Assembly (NCBI GenBank): GCA_947488435.1
Contig: CANKZG010000001.1
Span: forward strand, 1,046,308-1,110,307
Source: an uncultured Flavobacteriaceae bacterium
GTDB taxonomy: Bacteria; Bacteroidota; Bacteroidia; Flavobacteriales; Flavobacteriaceae
Length of the DNA stretch: 64,000 nt
Direction of reading: 5' to 3'
Shown here: positions 52,565-61,980 of the stretch, piece by piece
Numbering within the stretch: position 1 is the first letter of the stretch
Layout: each line of letters begins with the position of its first letter
The notes under the pieces: model-generated
Seen by the model: the letters and a program-made list of their open reading frames with translations, nothing else
Databases searched by the model: none
Told to the model about the DNA's origin: nothing
Position numbers and translations under genes: made by a program

Positions 52565-52619
52565 ATAGAGTACAGTATTTCTCGGTTCTTTTTGGGGGAA
52601 CTTTAGGACTGGGAATAGA

Positions 52620-52644
52620 AAAACCCCGCTTTTGGCGGGGTTTT
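52620..52644. terminator. Bidirectional intrinsic terminator between tadA and the cold shock gene
   Basis: AAAACCCCGC (52620-52629) pairs with GCGGGGTTTT (52635-52644) around a 5-base loop; it is T-rich at the 3' side on both strands. Confidence 0.9.
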
Positions 52645-52672
52645 CGCTTTTCTAAAAGAATACAATATATGA

Positions 52673-52864
52673 TCAGATTACCTGCACTTGCGCGGCAACC
52701 ATTCCTTTCCTTCCTTCTTCTTCTTGGTATTCTACTTTGTCTCCTTCATTAAGCTGAATGCCATTTAAGGCAGTAGCATGAACGAAGATGTCCTTTCCGG
52801 TGTCGTCGTTTGTAATGAAGCCAAATCCCTTGGATTCATTGAAAAATTTTACAGTTCCAGTCAT
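52673..52864 (-). CDS. Cold shock protein, CspA family
   Basis: A 63-residue OB-fold RNA chaperone. RNP1 is KGFGFI (residues 12-17) and RNP2 is DIFVH (25-29), and the protein begins [14 protein letters not shown], as in canonical CspA proteins. It binds single-stranded nucleic acids and helps translation, especially at low temperature. The preceding region has TACCTTCG near 52903 on the minus strand, a near match to the -7 element. The terminator at 52620-52644 ends the transcript. Confidence 0.96.
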   Translation of the reverse strand: MTGTVKFFNESKGFGFITNDDTGKDIFVHATALNGIQLNEGDKVEYQEEEGRKGMVAAQVQVI

Positions 52865-52956
52865 TCAAATAAAAATTAAATAGATAAGGTGTTAAAATAC
52901 GAAGGTATGTTTTTTTATGAAGGGAAACATAAATTCAGGGTTAAAAAGAGTGGAAA

Positions 52957-53214
52957 TTATTGATTTCTAGGCTTTTCCTTTTGGTTTTCCCGCATTTTTT
53001 TAATGTTGTCTTCAGTGAGCATATAGTCCTTTACTTTTTTCCCCTTACCCTCTTTGTATAAAAATAACGGCATTGCAACTAAAAAAAGCCCAGCTGTTCC
53101 ACCTCCTATAAATTTATGAGCCAAGGTTGTTTTGGTTCCTTTAATACTAAATCCATAACCTATGGCAGCAAAGGAAGTTAAGGTAATAATTATGATAAGA
53201 TACTTCATCTTCAT
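52957..53214 (-). CDS. Small two-helix membrane protein
   Basis: An 85-residue protein with two hydrophobic segments: LIIIITLTSFAAIGYGF near the N-terminus and FIGGGTAGLFLVAMPLFLY in the middle. It ends in a highly basic tail (KMRENQKEKPRNQ) expected to be cytoplasmic. I do not recognise a named function; similar proteins are frequent in Flavobacteriaceae. Its start codon lies 2 bases beyond the stop of the ClC gene, so it is cotranscribed with it. A role connected to the channel is possible but not shown. Confidence 0.7.
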   Translation of the reverse strand: MKMKYLIIIITLTSFAAIGYGFSIKGTKTTLAHKFIGGGTAGLFLVAMPLFLYKEGKGKKVKDYMLTEDNIKKMRENQKEKPRNQ

Positions 53215-53216
53215 AT

Positions 53217-55001
53217 TTAGGGTGTAAAATTAATTAACTTTCTACGATACGCTGTTAGCAATTTTGATTTTGATATAAACCCATAGTACTTTCCCGACTT
53301 AATTACAGGTAAGTTCCAGGCTCCACTATCTTGAAATTTTTGCATGACCTCTTGCATGCGATCCGTCTCATAAAATATATGTTCTGGGGCACTGTGCATA
53401 AAAGCTTCAACCTTTGTGGTCTCGTATAGTGAAGTATCAAACATAAACTCACGAATATCATCCAACAAAACTATTCCTGCCAGAGCCCCATTTTTTGTAA
53501 CCACGGGAAAAATATTTCGACTCGATTTAGCCACTGAATTGTGAAGCATTCCTCCTAAAGTCATATCAGCATTTACGGTTTTGAAATTCTGTTCAATAAC
53601 ATCATCCATTTCCATAAGCGTTAAAACCGTTTGATCTTTGTTATGGGTAAGTAATGCGCCGATTTGTGCCAATTCTCTGGTATATATAGTATAATCCACA
53701 GCATTTCTAGTTAGAAGATAAGAAATGGAGGCGGTAATCATCAGGGGGACAAAGAGCTCATAACCTCCTGTAATTTCTGCAATTAAGAAAATAGCTGTTA
53801 GTGGTGCATGTAGCACTCCGGCAATAAGTCCGGCCATTCCAATAAGAGTAAAATTACTTTCACTTACGTGAAGACCAAAACCAAGATTATTAATGATTTT
53901 AGCAACAACATTTCCCAGGGCACTTCCCATAACCATGGTGGGAATAAAAATTCCTCCTGCTCCTCCAGCCGCGAAGGTTGCGGTCATAGCGATAGCTTTA
54001 AACAATGTAATACCAAAAAGTAAGGCTACTACTACCCAAATATTTGAAATATAGGCGTCAAAAGGAGTTTTTCCTAAAGCACTTAAATGATCTCCAATAA
54101 GTAAGTTATTAATAAAACCAAACCCCTCTCCGTATAGGGGAGGAATAAAATATAGCATTGTTCCTATAGTGAGCCCACCTACCAAGAGTTTGTATTTTGG
54201 ACTTTTAAACGTTTTAAAAAAGGAAACAATAGCAAAATACATTTTGGTAAAATAGATGGACGCAAAGGCTGTCCCTATTCCTAAAGCAATATAAAATAAG
54301 GTGTCTTTAATTTGAAAACTTTCTGTAATTGCAAAATTAAATAGCACTTCGTTTCCCAAAAAAAAGTAGGAAGTAAGTACGCCTGAAATAGAAGCTAATA
54401 GTAATGGAAGGAGGGAAGCTAAGGTAAGATCCAAACTAAATATCTCAACAGCAAAAATTATTGCTGCAATAGGAGATTGAAAAATAGAGGCTACTGCACC
54501 GGCGGAAGCACAAGCAATAAGTAAAGATCTTGTTTTCGTATCAATATGGAACAGGCGTCCAAAATTAGAACTAATTGCTGCACCAGAAACTACGGCAGGC
54601 CCCAATAAACCAACGGAACCTCCAAAACCTACTGTTAACGGAGCGGTTATTAAGGGCGTATATATCTTTTTTAAGCTAATATTGCCTTTCTTTTTAGATA
54701 GTGCAAAAAGAATAGACGAAATGGCGTGTTCGAGCTTCTTTTTGTGTACATATTTTACGTACAAGTAAACAAAAGTCAGTCCGATGATAGGAAGAATAAA
54801 ATACAATTGGTTGTTTGAGAAGATAATTCCCCGTTCCAATATGGCCTGAATAAAATAGGTGATATTTTTTAGGGTCACTGCAGCGAGCCCAGCTAAGAAT
54901 CCTACAATAACACTTAAAATTTGTGTAAATGTTTTGTTGGAGATATGTTTATATCGCCATACCAAGAGCCTTGTAAAAATGTTCTTTTTTTGACTAGACA
55001 T
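53217..55001 (-). CDS. ClC-type chloride channel/transporter with CBS domains, lacking the gating glutamate
   Basis: About 594 residues counted from MSSQKKNIF (the ATG at 55028 would add nine residues). The ClC membrane domain (about 12 helices) covers residues 30-430. The signature near the selectivity filter reads GFGGSVGLLGPAVVSG, so the position of the external gating glutamate (ClC-ec1 E148, in GxEGP) is leucine. The second signature GGIFIP is intact, and the helix carrying ClC-ec1 E203 reads FAVEIF, with isoleucine at that site. Two CBS domains follow (MEMDDVIEQNFKTVNADMTL, VEAFMHSAPEHIFYETDRMQ). The substitutions suggest an uncoupled chloride channel. It lies downstream of aspS (57 bases from MSSQ) and upstream of the two-helix protein. 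Confidence 0.88.
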   Translation of the reverse strand: MSSQKKNIFTRLLVWRYKHISNKTFTQILSVIVGFLAGLAAVTLKNITYFIQAILERGIIFSNNQLYFILPIIGLTFVYLYVKYVHKKKLEHAISSILFALSKKKGNISLKKIYTPLITAPLTVGFGGSVGLLGPAVVSGAAISSNFGRLFHIDTKTRSLLIACASAGAVASIFQSPIAAIIFAVEIFSLDLTLASLLPLLLASISGVLTSYFFLGNEVLFNFAITESFQIKDTLFYIALGIGTAFASIYFTKMYFAIVSFFKTFKSPKYKLLVGGLTIGTMLYFIPPLYGEGFGFINNLLIGDHLSALGKTPFDAYISNIWVVVALLFGITLFKAIAMTATFAAGGAGGIFIPTMVMGSALGNVVAKIINNLGFGLHVSESNFTLIGMAGLIAGVLHAPLTAIFLIAEITGGYELFVPLMITASISYLLTRNAVDYTIYTRELAQIGALLTHNKDQTVLTLMEMDDVIEQNFKTVNADMTLGGMLHNSVAKSSRNIFPVVTKNGALAGIVLLDDIREFMFDTSLYETTKVEAFMHSAPEHIFYETDRMQEVMQKFQDSGAWNLPVIKSGKYYGFISKSKLLTAYRRKLINFTP

Positions 55002-55058
55002 AACATTAATTACGGCAGTAAAGTACAAAAAAATCTAACTGCCGAAGGGGATTTGAAC

Positions 55059-56813
55059 TTAAGATGGAACCGACAGCTTTAGGCTAAGCTCTTTGAGTTG
55101 GTCTTCATCTATCGGAGCCGGAGCATCAATCATCACATCCCTACCGCTATTGTTTTTAGGAAAAGCAATAAAATCTCGAATAGTTTCTTGTCCTCCTAGA
55201 ATTGCTACCAATCGATCTAAACCAAAAGCGATACCGCCGTGCGGGGGTGCTCCATATTGAAAGGCATCCATAAGAAAACCAAATTGTGCTTTTGCTTCTT
55301 CTTCAGAAAAACCGAGGTGTTTAAACATTACTTCTTGGGTAGCGCGATCGTAAATTCGAATAGAACCTCCACCAATTTCATTACCATTGAGTACTAAATC
55401 ATAAGCATTTGCTTTTACTGCTCCCGGATCTTTTTCCAGCATCGAAATTTGTCCCGGTTTTGGAGCGGTAAAAGGGTGATGCATGGCATGATAACGCCCT
55501 GTTTCTTCATCCAATTCCAATAAGGGAAAATCGGTTACCCAAAGTGGGGCAAAAACAGCTGCTTTTCGCAACTGTAAGCGCGTTGCCATTTCCATTCGAA
55601 GGGCGCTAAGTTGTGCCCTTGTTTCATTGACGCTGCCTGATAATACACAAATAAGGTCTCCAGCCTTAGCGCCGGTAATTTTAGCCCATTGTGCCAAATC
55701 TTCCTGATCATAAAACTTATCTACAGAAGATTTATAGGTTCCATCAGGATTACATTTTACGTAAACCATTCCTTTGGCGCCTACCTGGGGCCTTCGTACC
55801 CAATCTACTAAGGCATCTATTTCTTTTCGGGTATAAGATGCTCCGTCAGGAACAGCAATACCAACTACCAATTCAGCTGTATTAAATACGTTAAAATCTT
55901 TGTGTTGCGCAACCGTATTCAGTTCTCCAAACTCCATCCCGAAACGAATATCAGGTTTATCGTTTCCATAACGGCGCATTGCTTCATCATAAGTGATTCG
56001 AGGAAAGTCTCCTACCTGTACCCCTTTTATCTCCTGAAGTAAGTGCCTAGTAAGTCCTTCAAAAACGCCTAGAATATCTTCTTGTTCCACAAATGCCATT
56101 TCGCAATCGATCTGAGTAAATTCTGGTTGTCTATCCGCTCTAAGATCCTCATCTCTAAAGCATTTCACAATTTGAAAATACCGATCCATCCCACCGACCA
56201 TAAGCAACTGCTTAAAAGTTTGGGGTGACTGCGGAAGCGCATAAAATTGTCCTTCATTCATCCGACTGGGTACTACAAAATCACGAGCTCCTTCCGGTGT
56301 TGACTTGATTAAATATGGTGTTTCTACCTCAATAAATTCCTTCTCAGAAAGGTATTTACGGACCTCCATGGTAACTTTATGTCGAAAAATAAGATTCTCT
56401 TTAACTGGATTTCTTCGAATATCCAGATAGCGATACTTCATGCGAAGATCTTCTCCACCATCGGTGACATCCTCGATAGTGAAAGGTGGAGTTAATGCAT
56501 TATTAAGCACCTTAAATTCAGATACTAAAATCTCAATATCTCCAGTGGGTAAATTTGGATTTTTAGATGCTCGTTCTATTACGGTGCCCTTTACCTGCAG
56601 CACATATTCTCTTCCTACATCTTTAGCGGCTTCTAAAACAGCTTTTGAGGAACGTTCTTCATCAAACACTAATTGCGTAATACCATAACGATCACGTAAG
56701 TCGATCCAGAGCACAAACCCCTTGTCTCTAATCGTTTGTACCCATCCCGATAGGATTACCTCAGTTGTATTGTCGGTTGCTCGTAATTCACCGCAAGTAT
56801 GGCTTCTATACAT
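55059..56813 (-). CDS. aspS: Aspartyl-tRNA synthetase
   Basis: A 584-residue class II aminoacyl-tRNA synthetase. The N-terminal anticodon-binding OB-fold starts [20 protein letters not shown] with [20 protein letters not shown]. Class II motif 2 is [20 protein letters not shown], motif 3 is [20 protein letters not shown]. The insertion domain typical of bacterial AspRS (GAD domain, around 290-420) is present ([20 protein letters not shown]). The length is normal for the bacterial type. A TAACTTTG -7 element lies 22 bases upstream. Confidence 0.97.
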   Translation of the reverse strand: MYRSHTCGELRATDNTTEVILSGWVQTIRDKGFVLWIDLRDRYGITQLVFDEERSSKAVLEAAKDVGREYVLQVKGTVIERASKNPNLPTGDIEILVSEFKVLNNALTPPFTIEDVTDGGEDLRMKYRYLDIRRNPVKENLIFRHKVTMEVRKYLSEKEFIEVETPYLIKSTPEGARDFVVPSRMNEGQFYALPQSPQTFKQLLMVGGMDRYFQIVKCFRDEDLRADRQPEFTQIDCEMAFVEQEDILGVFEGLTRHLLQEIKGVQVGDFPRITYDEAMRRYGNDKPDIRFGMEFGELNTVAQHKDFNVFNTAELVVGIAVPDGASYTRKEIDALVDWVRRPQVGAKGMVYVKCNPDGTYKSSVDKFYDQEDLAQWAKITGAKAGDLICVLSGSVNETRAQLSALRMEMATRLQLRKAAVFAPLWVTDFPLLELDEETGRYHAMHHPFTAPKPGQISMLEKDPGAVKANAYDLVLNGNEIGGGSIRIYDRATQEVMFKHLGFSEEEAKAQFGFLMDAFQYGAPPHGGIAFGLDRLVAILGGQETIRDFIAFPKNNSGRDVMIDAPAPIDEDQLKELSLKLSVPS

Positions 56814-56835
56814 TAACAGAAAGATTAATTGGCGG

Positions 56836-56843
56836 CAAAGTTA
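56836..56843 (-). promoter_or_regulatory. -7 element of aspS
   Basis: TAACTTTG on the minus strand matches TAnnTTTG exactly, 22 bases upstream of the start codon. Confidence 0.42.
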
Positions 56844-56886
56844 AGAAGATATGCTTGTACCCGCTAGAAATAATCCGGAGATTTTA

Positions 56887-56916
56887 AATTAACATTTAAA
56901 CTAACAAATGTTAATT
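56887..56916. repeat. Inverted repeat between aspS and susC, possible operator
   Basis: AATTAACATTT (56887-56897) and AAATGTTAATT (56906-56916) form a perfect 11-bp inverted repeat with an 8-base spacer. A third partial copy, AAATGTTA, occurs 10 bases further on. It lies about 100 bases upstream of the susC start. Confidence 0.45.
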
Positions 56917-57012
56917 AGTTAAAGAAATGTTAGGAAAAACAAAAAAAATCTATAAATTGGAAGGAATTCCTTTACACCAAAGGAATAATTATCAATCTAA
57001 AACCTATAAAAA

Positions 57013-59994
57013 ATGAAACAAACTTTACTCAAAAGTGTGTTACTACTATTTTTTTCTGCGTTACCGGCTTTGGCCATGGCACAGGGAACTGTTAGTGGAA
57101 ACATTACTGAAGCTTCAAGTGGGCAACCCCTACCGGGAGCAAATGTCGTGGTAAAAGGAACCACAAACGGAACAACGTCAGATTTTGACGGGAATTTTCA
57201 AATAACGGTAAATAGTTTTCCTGCCGTTTTAGAGTTTTCTTCTTTAGGCTATGAAACTAAGGAAGTTAATGTTACAGGACCAACCACCTTAAACGTTTCC
57301 CTAGATGAATCAGCTACAGGATTGGACGAGGTTATTGTAACTGGTTTAGCAACATCGATTAAAAGAACCAATGCGGCAAATGCGGTCGCTTCAATTTCTG
57401 CAGAGGCACTTGTTGGAACTACACCACCACCAACAGTAGATGGTGCGCTTTACGGAAAGTTTCCTGGTGCTGTTGTCACGGCAAACTCTGGAGCACCTGG
57501 AGGAGGACTTTCTATCCGATTGAGAGGGGCTACTTCTATTACTGGAAATAGTCAACCACTTTATATTTTGGACGGGGTATATATCGATAACTCTTCCATT
57601 TCTAATGGAACTAACTTTGTTTCTGCGGCGGCAGCCGGTGGGAACGCTTCCAATCAAGATAACCCCACCAATAGATTAGCAGATTTAAATCCCTATGATA
57701 TTGAAAATATTGAGATTTTAAAGGGTGCATCCGCCGCCGCTATTTATGGTTCGCGTGCATCTGCAGGGGTGGTTATTATTACCACAAAACGAGGGAGAGA
57801 AGGAAAAACAAAATTTAATTTCTCGCAATCTGCGGGGTTCGTTTCTGCAATTAATCTTTTAGGAACAAGAAATTTTACGGAACAAACCGTGGCAGACGCT
57901 TTTGGAGCTGCAGCAGTTCCCTTATTTGTAGCTGCTAGAGATTCCGGACAATTGTTTGATTATGAAGAAGAAATTTTTGGGGAAAATGGATTTATAAGTA
58001 ACACCAACTTAAGTTTAAATGGTGGGACCGATAAAACATCATATTATGCCAGTGTAAGTCATAATAATGAAGATGGAATTGTACAGAACACTGGTTATGA
58101 AAAAACCTCTTTGCGACTAAATTTAGATCATAGACCTCGAGATTATGTGAAATTTGGATTCAGTGCTAATTACGTTTATTCTTCTTCAGATCGTGGTTTC
58201 TTTAATAATGATAATAGTGGAACTACCATTGGGGTGAGTTTAACAGGAACGCGACCTTTTGACAACTTATTTCCAGATGAAAACGGAGTATTTCCGGATA
58301 ACCCAAATGGATCATCTAATGTTTTACAAACACGAGACTTAATCACGAATAATGAAGAGGTGAATCGTCTTATTCTAGGAGGTTCTGCAAATTTTGATTT
58401 ATACAAATCAGAAAAATCTAGCTTGCAATTAATACTAAGAGGAGGGCTCGATATCTACTCGTTAGAGTCTTTGGGTTTATTCCCTAAGGAGCTTCAATTT
58501 CAAAACCCAGATAATGGTGGATTAAATGGGGTTTCTATTCAGGGAACTACCCTTAATAAAAACTATAATTTATCGGGATTCTTGGTACACAACTATTATT
58601 CAGATAGTGGTATTAACTTCAGGTCTCAAGCCGGTCTTACGCGGGAATTTTTTGATCGAAATACAAACCTTATCACAGGTTCTACTTTAGTAGCATCGGA
58701 AACAAATATCGATCAGGCAGCAAATACTGGAGTAAATCAAACACGTATTCGACAGGAAGATGCCGGATTTTTTGTTCAGGAAGAGGTAAACTTCGATGAT
58801 AAAGTTATTTTAACAGCAGGTTTACGAGGAGATAGATCTTCAAACAATGGAGATGCCGATGAACTTTTTTATTATCCAAAGGGATCTTTAGCAGTTAACC
58901 TTCACAATTTTGGTGTTGGTGGTGAAGGCACAATTTTAAGTCAACTTAAGTTTAGAGCGGCCTATGGAGAATCTGGTAACTTCCCGGTTTTTGGTTCTAC
59001 CTTTACTTCTTTTGGTACGTTCTCTACTTCAGGGCTTTTAGGAATAAGTTTAGGGGGAGTAAGAGGAGATTCTGATCTAGGCCCTGAAAGACAACGAGAG
59101 TTTGAAACTGGTTTAGATTTTGGTCTTTTCAATAACCGGATAAGAGCTGCATTTACCTATTACATTAAAACTGTAGATGATCTTTTATTACAACCTACGT
59201 TAGAACCTTCAACAGGTTTTGCGTCGCAATTTATAAATGCAGGTAGTTTACGAAATAATGGAGTTGAGTTTACTATTGAAGCTAATATCTTCGATAACGA
59301 AGATTTTAAATGGTATTTCGATGCTAATTTCTTCACTAATGATTCTGAAATCACCGAACTTAATGTGCCAGCGTTTAATGTGGGTGCTTTTGGTGCTACG
59401 TTAGGAACATTTAGAATAGAAGAAGGAGCTAGTGCTACACAATTGGTAGGTATTGGTCCAAATGCGGATCCTGCAACAGGACTGCAGGTATTTGGAGATT
59501 CTGCGCCTGATTTTACAGTAGCCTTTAACAATAGATTGGAGTACAAAGATTTTGAACTTACCTTTCTATGGCAATGGAAGCAAGGTGGAGATAATGTAAA
59601 TTTAACGGCCTTACTTACCGACCTCAACGGAACCAGTGCTGATTTTGATCGTATTGATTTAGATCCTGCTGGACAGGTGGGAAATGGAGCTTTTAGATTA
59701 AGTAATTTAGGGGTGTCAGCTGAACCTTTTGTAGAAGATGCTTCTTACCTAAGATTACGGGAATTAGGGTTCTATTACAATGTTCCTGATAGTTTTATTG
59801 AAACTGCCTTTAAAGGACATATTGAAGGTATTAAGTTAGGGTTTTCAGGAACGAACTTAATCAACATCTTTGATTACAACAGTTATGATCCTGAAGTATC
59901 TAACTTTGGATCAAATGGAATTTTCACAGGGATTGAAGTTACACCTTTCCCTTCCTCCAAGAGATTTTTATTCCATTTACAAGTAAATTTTTAA
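57013..59994 (+). CDS. SusC/RagA family TonB-dependent outer membrane transporter
   Basis: A 993-residue protein with a signal peptide (SVLLLFFSALPALAMAQ). A carboxypeptidase-regulatory-like beta domain follows (TVSGNITEASSGQPLPGANV to about residue 95), then the plug domain with the SusC signature ILKGASAAAIYGSRASAGVV and ITTKRGREG, and a 22-strand barrel ending in an aromatic residue (FLFHLQVNF). SusC proteins import oligosaccharides or peptides together with a SusD lid. The partner SusD gene follows 10 bases downstream. No glycoside hydrolase or sensor gene is adjacent, so the substrate is not suggested by context. Confidence 0.95.
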   Translation: MKQTLLKSVLLLFFSALPALAMAQGTVSGNITEASSGQPLPGANVVVKGTTNGTTSDFDGNFQITVNSFPAVLEFSSLGYETKEVNVTGPTTLNVSLDESATGLDEVIVTGLATSIKRTNAANAVASISAEALVGTTPPPTVDGALYGKFPGAVVTANSGAPGGGLSIRLRGATSITGNSQPLYILDGVYIDNSSISNGTNFVSAAAAGGNASNQDNPTNRLADLNPYDIENIEILKGASAAAIYGSRASAGVVIITTKRGREGKTKFNFSQSAGFVSAINLLGTRNFTEQTVADAFGAAAVPLFVAARDSGQLFDYEEEIFGENGFISNTNLSLNGGTDKTSYYASVSHNNEDGIVQNTGYEKTSLRLNLDHRPRDYVKFGFSANYVYSSSDRGFFNNDNSGTTIGVSLTGTRPFDNLFPDENGVFPDNPNGSSNVLQTRDLITNNEEVNRLILGGSANFDLYKSEKSSLQLILRGGLDIYSLESLGLFPKELQFQNPDNGGLNGVSIQGTTLNKNYNLSGFLVHNYYSDSGINFRSQAGLTREFFDRNTNLITGSTLVASETNIDQAANTGVNQTRIRQEDAGFFVQEEVNFDDKVILTAGLRGDRSSNNGDADELFYYPKGSLAVNLHNFGVGGEGTILSQLKFRAAYGESGNFPVFGSTFTSFGTFSTSGLLGISLGGVRGDSDLGPERQREFETGLDFGLFNNRIRAAFTYYIKTVDDLLLQPTLEPSTGFASQFINAGSLRNNGVEFTIEANIFDNEDFKWYFDANFFTNDSEITELNVPAFNVGAFGATLGTFRIEEGASATQLVGIGPNADPATGLQVFGDSAPDFTVAFNNRLEYKDFELTFLWQWKQGGDNVNLTALLTDLNGTSADFDRIDLDPAGQVGNGAFRLSNLGVSAEPFVEDASYLRLRELGFYYNVPDSFIETAFKGHIEGIKLGFSGTNLINIFDYNSYDPEVSNFGSNGIFTGIEVTPFPSSKRFLFHLQVNF

Positions 59995-60004
59995 AAAAAT
60001 CGAT

Positions 60005-61369
60005 ATGAAAACATATATAAAGAAATTAGCACTAATAGCCCTGGTATTTGGGGTTATACAGTCCTGTACTGTAGAAGAGTTTTCCGATTTAAATAATCCG
60101 GAAGTAGACGCGTTTTCAGAGAGCCTTACAAGAGGGGATTTGCAAGACTTAATAGGTGGAGTATTGTTTAGCTCCCGTGCAGGTTTAGGAACCTATTATG
60201 ATGATGTTGCGGTTGTAGGAAGAGAGTACTATCGTTTCTCTAGCTCAGACCCTAGATTTACTACTGACCTTTTAGGGGGTGATGCTTCGGTATTGGATAA
60301 TAATACTTTTTATATCACTACACCTTGGGGTGCACGTTATAGAACGGTGAAAAATGCCAATATTATTCTAGATATTTTAGATGCGCAAAGTGGGTCTAAC
60401 TTGTTTACGGCTCAAGAAATCGAGGCGACACGAGGATATTTGCGAACTTGGATTGCCAATGAGCTATTGCTTAATCTTAACCTTACTTATGAGGAAGGAA
60501 TACGACTTGAGGTTGCTGACGAAAACAACTTGGGACCATTTGTTTCCAGAACTGAGGCATTGGCAGGCATTAGAAATATATTAGATCAAGGAGCCATGGA
60601 GCTTCAAAATGGCGGAGGAAACTTTCCGTTTCGATTAACTTCAGGGTACGATGGTTTTGATACGCCCGCTACTTTTAGACAAGTGAATCGAGGTTTGGCG
60701 GCGAGAGTTGCGGCTTATCAAGAGGATTTTACTGGAGTATTATCATTATTGGGAGAGTCTTTTATGAATATGGATGGATCGGCAGCAAGTTTGAATACGG
60801 GATTGTATCACGTATTTTCTGAAGCCCCAACGGATTTGATTAACCCGTTATTTTTTGCTTTAAATTCATCTTCTGCAGGAGTACGGGTAGCACAACCTTT
60901 ATTTTTAACCGAAGCGGAGGCTGGAGATACTCGTTTATCCAAAATTGCAATGCGCGATGAGGCGATAACTTTTGCCGAACTTACCGGAACCCATGACTTC
61001 TTTTTGTATACAGATCGTGAGGCTCCACTTTCTGTAATACGAAATGAAGAATTGATCCTTTTAGCTGCTGAGGCAAATATTAATACAAATCCTACTGCAG
61101 CGATAGCAGCCTTAGATCTTATACGAATGAGTGCGGGTCTTCCTGCCTATGCTGGAGCAACGGATCAGGCATCTCTGGTTCAAGAAATGCTTAACCAACG
61201 GAGATATTCCTTATATGGAGAAGGACATCGATGGGTAGACATCCGAAGATATGATATGCTAGATACCTTACCTATAGATAGGGTAGAACGTCAGGATGCT
61301 GATGGTAACACTATTCAGGCTGATGATGTATGGATGAATTTTCCAATACCGCTTACTGAAAATCAGTAA
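60005..61369 (+). CDS. SusD/RagB family surface lipoprotein
   Basis: A 454-residue outer membrane lipoprotein that caps SusC. The lipobox is IQSC (C21), in LIALVFGVIQSCTVEEFSDL, followed by TVEEFSDLNNPEVD. The helical TPR-like scaffold is suggested by WIANELLLNLNLTYEEGIRL and RNEELILLAAEANINTNPTA, and the conserved C-terminal ERRYSLYGEGHRW-type motif reads QRRYSLYGEGHRWVDIRRYD. It is coexpressed with SusC. A terminator follows. This short SusD form is common next to peptide or simple sugar transporters in marine flavobacteria. Confidence 0.93.
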   Translation: MKTYIKKLALIALVFGVIQSCTVEEFSDLNNPEVDAFSESLTRGDLQDLIGGVLFSSRAGLGTYYDDVAVVGREYYRFSSSDPRFTTDLLGGDASVLDNNTFYITTPWGARYRTVKNANIILDILDAQSGSNLFTAQEIEATRGYLRTWIANELLLNLNLTYEEGIRLEVADENNLGPFVSRTEALAGIRNILDQGAMELQNGGGNFPFRLTSGYDGFDTPATFRQVNRGLAARVAAYQEDFTGVLSLLGESFMNMDGSAASLNTGLYHVFSEAPTDLINPLFFALNSSSAGVRVAQPLFLTEAEAGDTRLSKIAMRDEAITFAELTGTHDFFLYTDREAPLSVIRNEELILLAAEANINTNPTAAIAALDLIRMSAGLPAYAGATDQASLVQEMLNQRRYSLYGEGHRWVDIRRYDMLDTLPIDRVERQDADGNTIQADDVWMNFPIPLTENQ

Positions 61370-61388
61370 ACGGTCTTATTTTATAGTC

Positions 61389-61420
61389 AAAAAGCTCACC
61401 TATAGGTGAGCTTTTTTTAT
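61389..61420 (+). terminator. Intrinsic terminator of the susCD operon
   Basis: AAAAAGCTCACC (61389-61400), TATA loop, GGTGAGCTTTTT, then a T run; 20 bases after the SusD stop. Confidence 0.92.
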
Positions 61421-61515
61421 CTGTTATATTCTGATACATAAGTGTTTACAAATGTAATGTAAATTTAATGTAAACAAATTGTTATTCAAATATGTATTTA
61501 AGGTAAAATAATATG

Positions 61516-61523
61516 TATATTTG
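61516..61523 (+). promoter_or_regulatory. -7 element of the YwqK-like gene
   Basis: TATATTTG matches TAnnTTTG exactly, 33 bases upstream of the start codon. Confidence 0.42.
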
Positions 61524-61556
61524 TTACGTTAATGTTAATTCTAAAACCTACATATT

Positions 61557-61907
61557 ATGAAAACAATAATTTTAAGTCTAGCCGTATTATTTTCAGTGGG
61601 TTTGGCCGCGCAAAATGATAAGCCTCAATTTGAAAAAGACGGTGATATGGTGAAGGCAACTTATTTTCATGAAAATGGAACAATTGCACAAACCGGTCAT
61701 TTTTTAGATGGCAAACTACATGGAAAATGGAAAATGTTTAACGAAGCAGGTAAAAAAATTGCCTTAGGAGAATACAATCAAGGTGTTCGCACAGGGAAAT
61801 GGTTTTTCTGGGAAGGAGAAATATTACAGGAAGTTGATTTCGTTGATAATAGAATAGCAAGTGTTAGTAAATGGAATAACTCAAGCCCCGTTGTTTTAAA
61901 TAGATAA
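61557..61907 (+). CDS. Exported MORN-repeat/YwqK-like protein
   Basis: A 116-residue protein with a signal peptide (IILSLAVLFSVGLAAQND). The mature part consists of three MORN-variant repeats: YFHENGTIAQTGHFLDGKLH, GKWKMFNEAGKKIALGEYNQ and GVRTGKWFFWEGEILQEVDF. Such repeats occur in YwqK-type proteins, some of which are called antitoxin-like in databases, but the signal peptide and the absence of a toxin gene make that role unlikely here. It probably sits in the periplasm or outer membrane. It stands alone, with its own -7 element and a terminator. Confidence 0.85.
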   Translation: MKTIILSLAVLFSVGLAAQNDKPQFEKDGDMVKATYFHENGTIAQTGHFLDGKLHGKWKMFNEAGKKIALGEYNQGVRTGKWFFWEGEILQEVDFVDNRIASVSKWNNSSPVVLNR

Positions 61908-61925
61908 CGAAGTTTCTACGATATA

Positions 61926-61959
61926 AAAAGCCTGATACAATGTGTTGTATCAGGCTTTT
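61926..61959. terminator. Bidirectional intrinsic terminator before the RND gene
   Basis: Perfect 15-bp stem AAAAGCCTGATACAA (61926-61940) with 61945-61959, TGTG loop, T runs on both sides; it serves the YwqK-like gene and the convergent RND gene. Confidence 0.92.
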
Positions 61960-61980
61960 CTTTTTTATAATTAAACCGTA

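Noticed and set aside
55029-55058. Minus-strand sequence after the aspS stop (GTTCAAATCCCCTTCGGCAG) resembling the T-loop and 3' acceptor strand of a tRNA, possibly an integration scar
   Set aside because: Only the 3' third is present: the bases before GTTCAAATC cannot pair as a T-stem, there are no D or anticodon arms, and the implied discriminator base is unusual. Likely coincidence.
61557-61907. Antitoxin role suggested by YwqK-type naming
   Set aside because: The protein has a signal peptide and no toxin gene is adjacent; it is only a repeat-family resemblance.
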